From NCBI GenBank assembly GCA_025769875.1, contig JAGFNK010000039.1, positions 124,001 to 188,000 of the forward strand: DNA of 64,000 nucleotides, read 5' to 3'. Position numbers and translations under genes: made by a program. Source of the stretch: Russula earlei. Taxonomy: Eukaryota; Basidiomycota; Agaricomycetes; Russulales; Russulaceae. The notes under the pieces are model-generated. The model searched no databases. It was given only the letters and a program-made list of their open reading frames with translations, and was not told the DNA's origin. Of this stretch, positions 12,150 to 21,920 are shown in pieces (within the stretch, counting starts at the first letter, position 1; each line of letters begins with the position of its first letter).

Positions 12150-12640
12150 GAGAATAAATATTAGTCCAAGTCAAGTACATACCTCAAGTATTGAACTTCA
12201 GTGAGGAGCCTATCAAGTTTTATCTTTGTTGGCTCCCAAAGCAGATTGCCAGCTTGGACAGAATTTGCAGCATACTGAACAACCATGTCCATTCCAAATG
12301 GACCTCTCTTGACATTGAGGAGATGGCCATTCTTGCATAGGTCTTCACCAAAAAGTGCATCCATTCAACAGTTGAAAACAGGCCATTGGTTGTCTGGATC
12401 CTCAGATTCAGGAATGTTGTTAAACACAGTGGCAATATGGCCATCATCAGTTGCAGAAGGAACATTTGGGGGTAAAGATGACACAAGAGCTTTTAAGTGT
12501 TTGAGTTGATCTTCCACAGTAGTCCATGCCAATGATACAGACATGATGAAGTTAGATGAACTTGATCTGAGTCTCAAAGAAAGTGCGGTCACAAAGACCA
12601 AGATTTTTGAGTGCAACTTATAAATTACAACCCCTACCAC
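12150..12640 (-). pseudogene. transposon-associated protein relic
   Basis: Two minus-strand pieces in series read DPDNQWPVFNC and then MDALFGEDLCKNGHLLNVKR, GPFGMDMVVQY and WEPTKIKLDRLLTEVQYLR. They lie about 0.75 kb from the hAT N-terminus in the same orientation and share its CpG-poor composition. I take this as a remnant of another element-borne or captured gene. I do not recognise the family with certainty. Confidence 0.35.
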
Positions 12641-13004
12641 TACTGCTTCATATGTAGTTGCCTATGCTTCATCAACTGATGGATCCTTTCTGTAAAGAAG
12701 GTTGATGGTTGGTTGTCAAGCACACATCATGATAACTCACTCCCGTTGTTTTTTGTGCCAGCCAGAGACCATGTATGAGCACAACCATGCACTGTTGTCC
12801 ATAGGAGGTCTATATGAGAGTAATGGCTTCAACGTTGTACGAGAAAATGGGTTCTGGCAGCTGGCAACAAAGGTGGGAAAAACATTGACAATTGCCAAAT
12901 ATTACATGTCAATGTCTGCGAGTCACTGCGAGAAGCAGACCCATTGATGCTCTTACTTAACTGCATGAGTGAAGTAACTGTCTATAACTGTCTAAACAAC
13001 TATA

Positions 13005-13120
13005 TACCGTATATTTACTGTATACCTGACTTTCAGCTTGGAGGGTATACATATACATATACATATACAGTATTTACCGTATATATACAGTAAATAGATT
13101 ACAGTTGGAGCCTTACCCCA
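13005..13120 (-). repeat. right terminal repeat with AT-rich palindromes
   Basis: Contains repeated TATACA and TACATA units, short palindromes around CCGTATATTTACTGTATAC and ACCGTATATATACAG, and the inverted partner of the 8239 17-mer at 13,104-13,120. It probably marks the right end of the hAT-like element. Confidence 0.45.
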
Positions 13121-13379
13121 AATGCATCAATGTCAAGGTTGAGACACTTACCTCTCCGGTCGTCACGACACGCCAAGTACACGACACACGGCATCATCTC
13201 CTTCCAGCGTTGCGTAAATTTTATAAACAAACACGCTCGCCAATATATTTGTCGGCATCATTCGCTGCTTAGGCTAAGGCTACCAAGTTAGATATCAACC
13301 GCCATCCACTTTCCCCAGCTCATCACCTCTATCGCAATGTCAACCTTTTCTAATAACAACTTCTCAAAGAAAGTGCGCA

Positions 13380-14400
13380 TGTGATGCCCTTCGACCAGGA
13401 TACGTTTGTGACCGGACATGTAGGTTTTATGCACCGATACCACAATCACCCCCATCAACAAATGAACCTGACTTTCGGGCCTTATGGCAGACATCTTGTC
13501 AAGGTCAACGCCGCGCGACGCTTGCACGCGTTCGCGGCTCCAGAGCACGTCGAGGTGTACTCCGGCGCCGTGGCGCCACTCCTCCGTCCAACTGGGCACG
13601 ACTCTGAGATCCACGGACCCGGCGGACTGGGTGGCGTCGAGGGCCTTCCGTCGGCCGACTCTGAGGCGGTGCGAGCGCGCATCGACGACGGTCTCCCAGC
13701 CGTCGAGTCCATGGCCGCCGCGATCGGGCGGACGTGGAACGCCGGCGAGGGAGTCAATCAAGGTCACGGTCGTGGCGACGGGGCCGTTGACGAATGTCGC
13801 TGTTCGTGAGCGTTTATCCGCGGCTCCTCAGTCGCGGTCGAACGGATCGTGTTCATGTACGGAGGAATCGGCGTCGGAAATCGTTCCGCGGTTGCAGGGA
13901 AGGTTTCTGACGTTGGCATTGATATATACGGTATGCGACAGGATTCAACGTCCTATGCGATCGTCCGTGCTTCCCATCTCTTTTTTTTTCTTCTCTGCCT
14001 ACCCATTGCCCTGATTCGCGAGATGATTTTGAATGCGACGGTGCCCAAAACCATGATACCCCTCAACGTCACTCACAAGGCCATAGTGACAGACTCGATC
14101 CATAATAACCCGACGTCCCACGAGGCACACCCTGGAGTTGCCAGCAGTCCGCTCTGGCAAACGCCGTCGGTTCTCATTCAATTTGATCACTTTGATTTCA
14201 TGGACGGCCCCCCCTTCATGATGCATTGACGATAGGTTACGTTTCTCATCTAGAATTATTCACTGGACGACGACAGAGGGTGGATGTAGAGTTGGCCCGG
14301 ACGCACACGTCAGGGGAGACGTGGTGGATACCTGAAGACGGATGACACTTGGGGAAGGGACTGCAAAGTTGTGACGGATCTTGATGTCTGCGTGGTCTTT
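13380..14400 (+). pseudogene. nucleoside hydrolase (IUNH family), frameshifted
   Basis: Pieces of an inosine/uridine-preferring nucleoside hydrolase follow in correct order but in different frames. They are HVEVYSGAVAPLLRPTGHDS and GPGGLGGVEGLPS near 13.54-13.65 kb, then SIKVTVVATGPLTNVAV near 13.75 kb, FVSVYPRLLS near 13.8 kb and ERIVFMYGGIGVGNRSAVA near 13.84 kb. These are followed by KTMIPLNVTHKAIVTDSIH near 14.05 kb and GPPLHDALTIGYVSHLELF with GRRQRVDVELARTHTSGET near 14.2-14.32 kb. At least four single-step frame changes are needed. The N-terminal metal-binding DTDxGxDD motif is not visible. The enzyme would hydrolyse ribonucleosides in salvage; this copy looks dead unless the shifts are sequence errors. 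Confidence 0.7.
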
Positions 14401-14617
14401 CACATTTCTTCAGACGTTTGTGTGCTGACGGGCCTCTTCCAAGGTCGCAGCAATTTTTGATGTGTTCCTTGGTTGCGCTACCTTTGAATCTAGGAATCAA
14501 GAACTAAAGCAATAGGTCGCAGAACCTGGATCCGAGTCGGGGACGAGCCTTTGTGGCTGGTGGCTGACATGATGACAGTTAGCTAAACGTTGTCCGCATA
14601 CCTCCGATCGGTCTAGA

Positions 14618-14623
14618 TATAAA
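14618..14623 (+). promoter_or_regulatory. TATA box
   Basis: TATAAA lies 55-60 bases before the ATG at 14678, a normal spacing for a fungal TATA promoter with a short leader. Confidence 0.5.
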
Positions 14624-14677
14624 GTCCCGTGGAAAGTCCCCCCACATCCCCGTCCGTTCATATATTCTACCTCCGTA

Positions 14678-16063
14678 ATGGCAACCCTCTCACGCATCCC
14701 ATTCGACTCCTCCGTCTATGTCGAGGCTGACAAAGCCACGGGTGGTAAGGCAGGTATCGCCGATCTCATTGCCCAGTATGGCTCCTCCCCGGCGACATCA
14801 TGGCTAGAGTCTGGTCGCTACAAGATTTGGCATCCAGATGACCCCATTCCCCAATCCTCTTTTCCCCCCGTTCAAGGCTATCTCCGATCCGATCCTTATG
14901 TTTTTGCATGGGGTAACCCGATGATTTCCGATCCCGCTGCCCTGGAGGCAACGTGCGCCGCGTTCATCAATTGGGACAAGTCTCAGAAGCTCCACCCCAT
15001 CTGGCTTTGCGTCGACAGTCAGGTGGAGCAAGTTCTTGGTGCTCAGGGCTCCCAATTCGGATGGAGTACTCTAAGCTGTATTGTTGAAGATTTCCTCGAC
15101 CCGCGCTCGGTCGTCGAGCTTGCTCACTCTCACGGTGGAGGATCCGAAGTCAAGGACTTCAAGAAGAACCTTCGTCGCGCTGAGCGCGAGGATGTTCAAG
15201 TTCGCGAGGTTCAGCCTGACCAATGGACCGACACGATGAGGCGACAGGTTGAGCAAGGCATTGCCAGCTGGAAGAAGAGCAAGTCCGGTATCCAGATTGC
15301 TTCCGTGAGTCTCTGTCGCCCCCTCTCGCCCCCTCTCGTATTCTGACAACGTCTCGCCTGTTAGGCGTCTTTCCAGCCCTGGCTCGACTTTGAGCACCGT
15401 CGCTACTGGATTGCCGAGAAGGGTTCCGACATCATTGCAATCCTTGTACTCAGTAGCATCCACCACAAACAGTACCAGATCAAGAACACCGTGTCTTTCC
15501 CGAACGCACCGCGGGGCACTTCGGAGATGATCATCTACCGTGCGATGGCGGACATCCAGGACGAGGGCGTTCCGTCAGACGATTCGGATCGCAAGTCGGA
15601 AGACGGAGCGCTTGTGTGGACGCGGACGGACCTTGACAGGATCCAGGAGGACTCGAACCCCTCGCGCTCCTCGAGCGTCGACTCGGGTCGTTCTGACTCT
15701 CCCGCAAGTTCGGAGAGCTCGTCTGGCAAATCCACTCCTTCCGGTTTCCGACCCGGTGGCGTCGCCGTGACATTTGGCATCACGGCATCCGACAGGCTTA
15801 CACCTGTCGACAACCTGGGCGGCTGGAAGATCACTTGGCTCAGTAAGACCTACAACAAGGTCGTTGGTCTTACAGGTCTGACGCGCCGCGGGGACTTCCG
15901 GGTACATTCTGCTTCTAACCCCCCGCATAATAATCCGGACGCTGACTCGGCCTCCCAGGACAAGTTCTACTCAAGGCACGTGCCGATGTACATCTGCTAC
16001 TCTGCGGACGAGGGCTTCGGTCTTGATGGCGTCAACAAACTCATCAAATGCTTACGGCAATGA
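14678..16063 (+). CDS. freestanding DUF2156 (aminoacyl-tRNA-dependent transferase-like) protein
   Basis: Two exons (14678-15304 and 15365-16063) with a GTGAGT donor and TTAG acceptor give an intact 441-residue protein. The N-terminal half holds LIAQYGSSPATSWLE and GYLRSDPYVFAWGNPM. The middle holds KDFKKNLRRAEREDVQVREV, and then come WLDFEHRRYWIAEKGSDIIA and the C-terminal CYSADEGFGLDGVNKLIKCL. This is the double-GNAT DUF2156/LPG synthase C-terminal layout. Relatives move an amino acid from aminoacyl-tRNA onto a lipid: bacterial MprF acts on phosphatidylglycerol, and fungal ErdS and ErgS act on ergosterol. A Ser-rich insert (about residues 270-345) interrupts the second half. The amino acid and lipid used here cannot be told from sequence. 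It is the one clearly intact gene in the decaying 7-22 kb region. Confidence 0.8.
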
Positions 16064-17851
16064 GCGCCTTGTATGTTCCTTTTTGTAGACTACCGTTCGT
16101 CGGAACATTTGGCTTTCCCTGCCTTATCTCACGACGTTTTATTGTTATGTTATTGTTAATTTTGGCCCTTTGGGTGCATTGAACTAATTTGCATGAGTTA
16201 CATTTTGTGATGTGTGGTGTGATCTATGGGTTCTGGGGTTTGAATGCGACGAGGCGCGAATCCACGCTGTCCTTGTTCGTGTCGGGCCCGCTCCTCCGCC
16301 TCTGCTTCTTGGTTGGCTTGTTTGAGGCTGGCCGATGCCTCTGAAGACGACGTAGGTCCGCGCCATGGGGAACGACGGCGGGTCGTGGGTCGTGGGTTTT
16401 GTTAATGCGCTGACGCGCGGCGCAGACCGCGCAGCGCCGTCCGAAGCATCATCGACGACGTTGAGCATCTTCCCGCAGCGTCCGATGCGGCTCGAGGCTT
16501 CGTCGCGGTACTTGCCAGCATGGTCCGCATCCCCAGTCTTGCCGTGCGAGGTCCCCCTTCTCGGTCCCTTCGTACGCTTCGGCCCTGCGACGCCACGCCT
16601 TGGACAAGCCCGTCGCCCAAATCAATTCCTGCGCTGTCTTCTTCTCTTGTCGCATTTTGCCTCCCGTGCCGGATGGTAGTAGAACGGTCCAACAGCGGTT
16701 ATGGCGGCGGTGCGATCCTCGATGACAACCGACATGTTTCCGTTCTTTAACCGCGACAGTCCACGATTGTTCAGTAGAGGGATGAGCAGAAGATGCGAAT
16801 CCGGCAGTTGGTGTACGCTGCTTCCCGAAGCTAAAGCGTCCCAAGCTTGAACATCTCGGTACCGGAAGCTTCGTGTTGTGCGGATGCTGGGTTTGTAGAG
16901 GGCGAGGCAGAGATCAATTGTCGTTCTGACGGGTGGACAGGAGACGGGACGCGAAGCTGTCTTGTCTGCGCGGGTAGTGGGCGTTCCTTAGACTGAACAG
17001 GTGGGCTCTCATCGAGACATTCCCGCATCCACCTCGGGCGACCCCGACAGGGCGTACACGCGAGGTTGCCCCGCGTTCCTCGTACGCCTTTTGCGCTCTT
17101 GACTTTCCCTCCTTCCAAAAGGCATTCGCTCTCTGGAATGGTGAGACTTCGATTTCGCTAGCCTGTGAGATAATCTCTTCTGAGTCGGCTTGCTGTAGAT
17201 AATTAGGCTCGGAAGACAAAGAGGGAGGTCGCCCTTGAGAAGGAGTGGATCGGTGCCGGGGGTGACGCCGCGACGGGCTTGCTGATCGTCACATCCGTCA
17301 AATCCCGTCTCCGTGAAAGCGACGAGGTGTTCGGCTGGTCGCTTGTGCAGAGGTCGGCCCAAGGCTTTCAGGATGGGCCCCACCGGAAGGGTTTTGGTGG
17401 GACACAAGGTCCCCCATTCTCCAATTGATCAACGACTTCGAGGCGGATGCTGACTCTGCCGAGGCTCCCTTTACAGTCCTTGCCATGTGGCAGTATTATG
17501 AACAGGAACAGATTGCTGAATCACCCGTGCTTGAGCGGTTGCTACTCTCTCCGCCACGGTTAGCTCGGAGTTACTTGAATATATATATATCCAAGCCAAT
17601 TCCGAACGATCCAGGTTATGAAAGGAAAAAGGAGCCAAGCGGGATATGAAACACAAAGACAACAGAGAGACAAAGACAAAGCCAAGTGAGATCATATAAA
17701 GAAACTGAAGAAACATATGACATCAGAGCATGCTACCCAACCAAATAAAACTACAACAATTCTTGACTTGAAGAGAGAGCAACACGGCGAGGCGCGTTAA
17801 GGGCAGCGAAGAGTGGCTTGAGGAGGGGCACGTGAGGGGCGTGGCATGGTT

Positions 17852-17886
<35 letters not shown>

Positions 17887-18121
17887 CATGAAGCCGACCT
17901 GTTCAACAATTTCGTCACTGTCGTTGTCAACGACCGGAGAGATGTTACACTTATCCGTGGTGTTGAGACCGAAGACACAGTTGCATTGAACAACTAGGAA
18001 AATGGCGGCTTTTCGAGAGTGGAAGTACATGTACTCGAGCATATAAGTGACAAGCAGTGATGTTTGCACAGTTACGAACCACAGGCCGGTACACATCACT
18101 ACTGTTTGCCTGGAGTATAGT
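16064..18121. other. intergenic with possible degraded coding and a (GA)n tract
   Basis: No gene can be supported. A + strand frame near 17,215-17,400 (REVALEKEWIGAGGDAATG) and - strand frames near 16.45-17.2 kb (PFQRANAFWKEGKSRAQKAY) look partly coding, but they break off without splice signals and I recognise no family. A (GA)n microsatellite spans 17,855-17,884. Confidence 0.4.
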
Positions 18122-18294
18122 ATGCTCTTGACTCCGTGTACCCACCTTGCCTACCATTTGCTATTGAAATCGAGAGGCAACATTTGCCTACGCTCTTCTC
18201 CTTCGTGGGACCGAAACAAGCCTTATTGCCTGACGACGCCTATATTTTACCCAAATTCTAGTATGCCCAACTCAGCCTCACTCTCAGTTGCAGC

Positions 18295-19032
18295 TGTTGG
18301 AGCTATATGTGAAAGACTATATTGGTTAGTAAGCTGACCTATAAGGATTCTTGCTATGTACAGTACAGTATTACCTTTAGAGGAAAGTGTAAAGGAGTGT
18401 AGTACTGACCGCAGTCTTGTGTGTGATATGAAAGATTGAGAGAAAATTGAAGTATTTACTCGTACGGACCGGCTTTGTCCGCTCACACACCTGGTGGCTG
18501 CACATCCAACACACCCCCTCAGCCATGGTGGTGTGTGTTCACTCCCATCTCCTTCATAAAATGCTTTTTCCTGATTGGGTCCCTTTGTCAACACCTCAGC
18601 AACTTGGTTGGGGTGCACACAAGATCAATGTCTTGCGCATTGACCTTTTGGCACAGGAAGCGATGACACACCTCAATGTGCTTGGTGTGGTCATGAAATT
18701 CCAGGTTTTTGGCAATGGCCATGGCAGATTGGTTATCAATATGGAGTGTGGTGGGGAGATGGGAGCTTTGGCCCAGTTTGGTGAGTAACCACATGGGTTC
18801 CTTTGCTGCATGTGCAGCTGTGATGTACTCAGCCTCTGTGCTCAAGTTGGAGAGGGCTACTGATGTTTGCTTTTTTGAGCTCCAGCTTATATTGGAGCTC
18901 AAAAAAGCAAATATCAGTAACCCTCTTGAGCACAGAGGCTGAATACATCACAGCTGCACATGCAGCAAAGTAAGCCATGTGGTTACTCACCAAACTGGGT
19001 CAAGGCTCCCATCTCCCCACCACACTCCAACA
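18295..19032 (-). mobile_element. rearranged Copia (Ty1-type) mini-insertion with 5-bp target duplication
   Basis: The insertion begins TGTTGGAG and ends CTCCAACA and is flanked by GCAGC on both sides (18290-18294 and 19033-19037). From the left it holds one LTR (18295-18489, TGT...ACA), then a minus-strand RNase H C-terminus (ISWSSKKQTSVALSNLSTEA, HIDNQSAMAIAKNLEFHDHT, then DIDLVCTPT), then an inverted second copy of part of that RNase H. Protease, integrase and reverse transcriptase are absent, and the RNase H tail needs a frameshift. The element sits wholly inside intron 1 of the MetRS gene; removing it with one GCAGC leaves a 49-nt intron. Confidence 0.8.
18752..19029. repeat. long inverted repeat of Copia RNase H fragments
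   Basis: The arms are about 130 bases each and meet at a short spacer near 18,890-18,897. GGAGCTCAAAAAAGCAAA on + at 18,894-18,911 mirrors the same string on - just to its left. Outward, both arms encode the segment around EAEYITAAHA and the WLLTKLGQSSHLPTTL region with about ten differences and a small gap. The arms would fold as a long hairpin in RNA or single-stranded DNA. Confidence 0.8.
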
Positions 19033-20822
19033 GCAGCTGATCTTGATTCCAGTGCCTCATATTGATCACCTCTATATGCTGGTGATGACTGATTTCTTCT
19101 CCCGATATGCCAGGCTTTCTTGGCCAGATAAGCTGGTCAGCTTTCTCACTGGCACAGACGAACATGGACTCAAAGCAGCTGAAGCACAGAACTTAGAACT
19201 CCGGGAGTTCTGCGATCAAATAAGCCATCGCTTTCGTGTGTCCGTTTACTTGTTTATACACGCTCGCATATTGACAACACCATTGATCTGGACCTCGCGG
19301 ATACGGCGAACACCCAGACGTCAGAGAAAGATCATCAATATGCCGTGCAGTACGTGTAGGTAGGCAGCAAAAAACTCTCGCTTAATGTTTTCTCACTTCA
19401 CTACAGCGGTAAGAGTCTCCTTTACAAAGGTCTCCACAAAGGGCGGTACTCCGTCTCCGATGAATGCTTCTACACGGACAATCAGATTGAACGCCTGAGG
19501 AGCCCGCACGATGCCCCAAACGGGACAGAGAAGGAAATTGTTGTCTCTAAAGAGACGGGATCCGTGGTTGAATGGACCGAAGGAGAACTACAAATTTCGT
19601 CTGTCGTGCTTCCGTGATTTCCTGCTTGGGCGATACCAGTCGGACCCAGATGTGATTCATCCTCCACAGCAGCACGCTAACATTGTGGACGTGCTATCCA
19701 TGCCCCCTGAGGATTTATCAGTGTTGCGACCCCCGCAATCGATTGCATTGGGGGATTCCCGGCCCAAATGACGCCTCCCACACGGCATACGTGTGGTTTG
19801 ACGCCTTTATAAATCATCTGACAGGGGCAGGATACCCTTGGGTCTCGGAAGAACAGAAAACGCACTCATACTGGCCCCCAGACCTTCAAATTGTTGGTAA
19901 AGACATCATTTGGTGAGCTGATGGTTTGTGTCATAGGTCTGGTTCGGGTCTAACAGGTTTCATGCCATATATCTTCCGGCCATGATCCAAGCCTTAGACT
20001 TGCCGCTTTCTAAATGGCTCTTAGCACACTGCCATTGGACAGTCAGCGTCGATGTCCAAGTCAATCGGTAATGTCGGAGACCTATTCGAGGCCATGCAGG
20101 ATCTTGGCACAGACCTGGTCAGGTACTATCTCGCACGGATTGGTGTGCGCTTCAAGGATGACGTTGGTGAGTCAGAATGTAGTTGTGCTACCGATACATA
20201 CCCGTATTGACAGCCTCTAAAGATTGGTCAAATAAACAACTGGAGAACAACCCTGCGGAACTACAGTCATTGCTCGGGAACTTCTACCTGCGCATTACTT
20301 CTGCCGCCTTTCGAAAGCGCTTACCCGAGGATTTCTTCCGGGATTTACGGAATTCCCTGGAGCAGTCACTGAAGTCGGAGCATCTGAGAGAGGTGGCGAG
20401 TCCCTTACGAGATCTGGCTTCCGTGGTCGACCAACGTCTCAAGGAGCTTCGCGTTTCTGAGGCGCAAGAGGCAATTATTCACCAATTGAAAGCGGTTTGT
20501 CCAGCTGTTTCACTCATGGACAATTGTGAACTTCCCGTTGCGTTGCAGGCCAAGGTTATGGTGAGCAAGACGGAACCATGTGCTGAAAATACGCCAGAGG
20601 CTGGGACCAAGAAGGTGTAAGCTCTATCGCTTGAAACCCATGCGTATCTGTGGCATTTTACTCCAGCCATTTATCCCTGCCAAAGCCAGCATGCTGTTGG
20701 ATGTCATGGGATTTCCTCGATCAGAACGCGCTTTACAACATGCCCAGTATCTCCGCAGCTCGGTGGGTAATGTCACACCGGGGGTCAAATTGTTCTCGCG
20801 CGTGTGGAAGAAAGAGTTCTAA

Positions 20823-21029
20823 AAGGTAGAGCGAGCCACTGGAGCCTTCACTAGATTTCTTACGTCGATGGTCACCTGCAACGTTGCTGACCACTGTTTT
20901 TGCACCTGGTTCCTTGAGCGTTGTGGTCGTGATAGGGTAATGCGAAGTAGCAATGGCAGTACCGCATAATTGTCGCAATCGCAAAACGCCACCGTCTGGG
21001 TCGTGCGGGCGCTTTAATGGATTGCAATT
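20823..21029. other. spacer between MetRS relic and repeat copy 2
   Basis: No coding, RNA or repeat feature recognised. Confidence 0.4.
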
Positions 21030-21920
21030 GCAACTGTACCTTGATATGAGGCCTGGGGCTGTGATATATTTGCTGCAACTTTGAGCGTGAATTGGATGTG
21101 CGAGAAACAAACGGTATCTGATTGAACGAGCTAGCAATTATGAACGCAATCACGTTGATGTTTAACCCCCTTCTTGGTGGCTGATGCTAGCTTGGGGACC
21201 GTCTTCCGACCCTCTTCTCTCCTTCAAAAAGTTTCCGAATGACCCCTCCGGAAACTCTCGATCCCGCGCATCACCTCCTCTTTCAAACGCTCGCGTAATA
21301 CTCCCAGAGCCGGAATACATCACCACCGCCCAGCTGGCCGGTCAATCGTCCGATGGCAGGTAGGTAGATAGGAAGGGTCGACGGCACGCTCGTCTCATCT
21401 CGAGCAAGTCGAGTCGTCGCTCGGGCGTTGTTTTGACTCGCCGGTTCCCCCCCCCCCCTTCGCGGGTGGGCGTGGGTGGGGCCGTGGGGCCATCAACCAT
21501 GATGGTTTTGTTTTGATATAAACTGGAAAGGTCATGTTGCCCAGCTGTTGTCGTTGTCTGTCTGAATTCGGGGAAGGTGGACTCGGATCGCCGCTGACTA
21601 GTAGGTTCAACGGTGGGCGGGGTGGGCGTTGGATGCGACGGATGCTTGCCAAGTCCCCGTATCCACGCGCTCGAGTCGACTCGCTGATCGCCCGTCGCGT
21701 GGAGAAAAGGCTCTCCCTTTCCCCCATCTGACATAGCTGCTTGAGTAGTTCGAGAGAGAATTTAGTTTGCGCTGATGCGGCAGGCAGGATTTACTCAAGT
21801 CCTTTTCTCCAAGTCTTTTTTTGTTCGTACACATATACGGCATCGACGTACCCTCTCGTGTGCCTAGATTGTCTGGCCCATATCCAATCACCTTGGGCAC
21901 CTTTTACTGAGTGTCATTCG
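21030..21920. repeat. dispersed repeat, copy 2
   Basis: Colinear with 6,640-7,775. It shares the CTGGGGCTGTGATAT block, the CCCAGCTGGCCGGTCAATCG block (21,330-21,350), the GGCGTGGG and TCTCCCTTTC blocks, GAGAGAATTTAGTTTGCG at about 21,754, and a final ACTGAGTGTCATT that matches 7,763-7,775. It is about 250 bp shorter than copy 1 because of internal gaps. No open frame is conserved between the copies. Confidence 0.7.

Larger units (their letters stand above)
7776..13140. mobile_element. CpG-poor composite transposon block (hAT within pogo-like relics)
   Basis: Base composition changes sharply here. CG dinucleotides become rare and TG/CA common, while both flanks are CpG-rich. The block contains a pogo-type helix-turn-helix relic on + (8.1-8.25 kb), hAT transposase pieces on - (8.36-11.4 kb), a further - strand relic (12.15-12.64 kb) and AT-rich ends with a near-perfect inverted 17-mer at 8239 and 13120. 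CpG loss fits methylation-driven decay of silenced repeats, which is inference. No intact open frame covers a whole transposase. Confidence 0.75.
18122..20822 (+). pseudogene. mitochondrial-type methionyl-tRNA synthetase, multiply disrupted, Copia insertion in intron 1
   Basis: Exon 1 starts with a basic, presequence-like leader (MLLTPCTHLAYHLLLKSRG) and ends KPYCLTTPIFYPNS. Intron 1 (18261-19052) rejoins in frame to MPHIDHLYMLVMTDFFSRYA and FLTGTDEHGLKAAEAQNLEL. Then come IYKGLHKG-like YKGLHKGRYSVSDECFYTDN, ENYKFRLSCFRDFLL, SHTAYVWFDAFINHLTGAGY and LQIVGKDIIWFHAIYLPAM (over a short intron). MSKSIGNVGDLFEAMQDLGT and the anticodon-binding tail, ending VTPGVKLFSRVWKKEF, complete it. This is the full order of a class I MetRS charging mitochondrial tRNA-Met. 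Damage: HIGH reads HIDH; frame breaks near 19,263, 19,577, 19,732 and 20,048; a TAG near 19,356. Another functional copy would be required elsewhere if these are real. Confidence 0.8.

Noticed and set aside
13288..13767. A 159-codon minus-strand frame
   Set aside because: It is the antisense of the nucleoside hydrolase relic, whose + strand pieces match the family in order.
16249..17490. A possible minus-strand gene with charged, Arg-rich frames
   Set aside because: Frames do not join through splice sites and no family is recognised, so it is described only as possible degraded coding.
18880..18915. A near-perfect hairpin that could be read as a terminator or microRNA precursor
   Set aside because: It is the centre of the inverted RNase H duplication of the Copia insertion.
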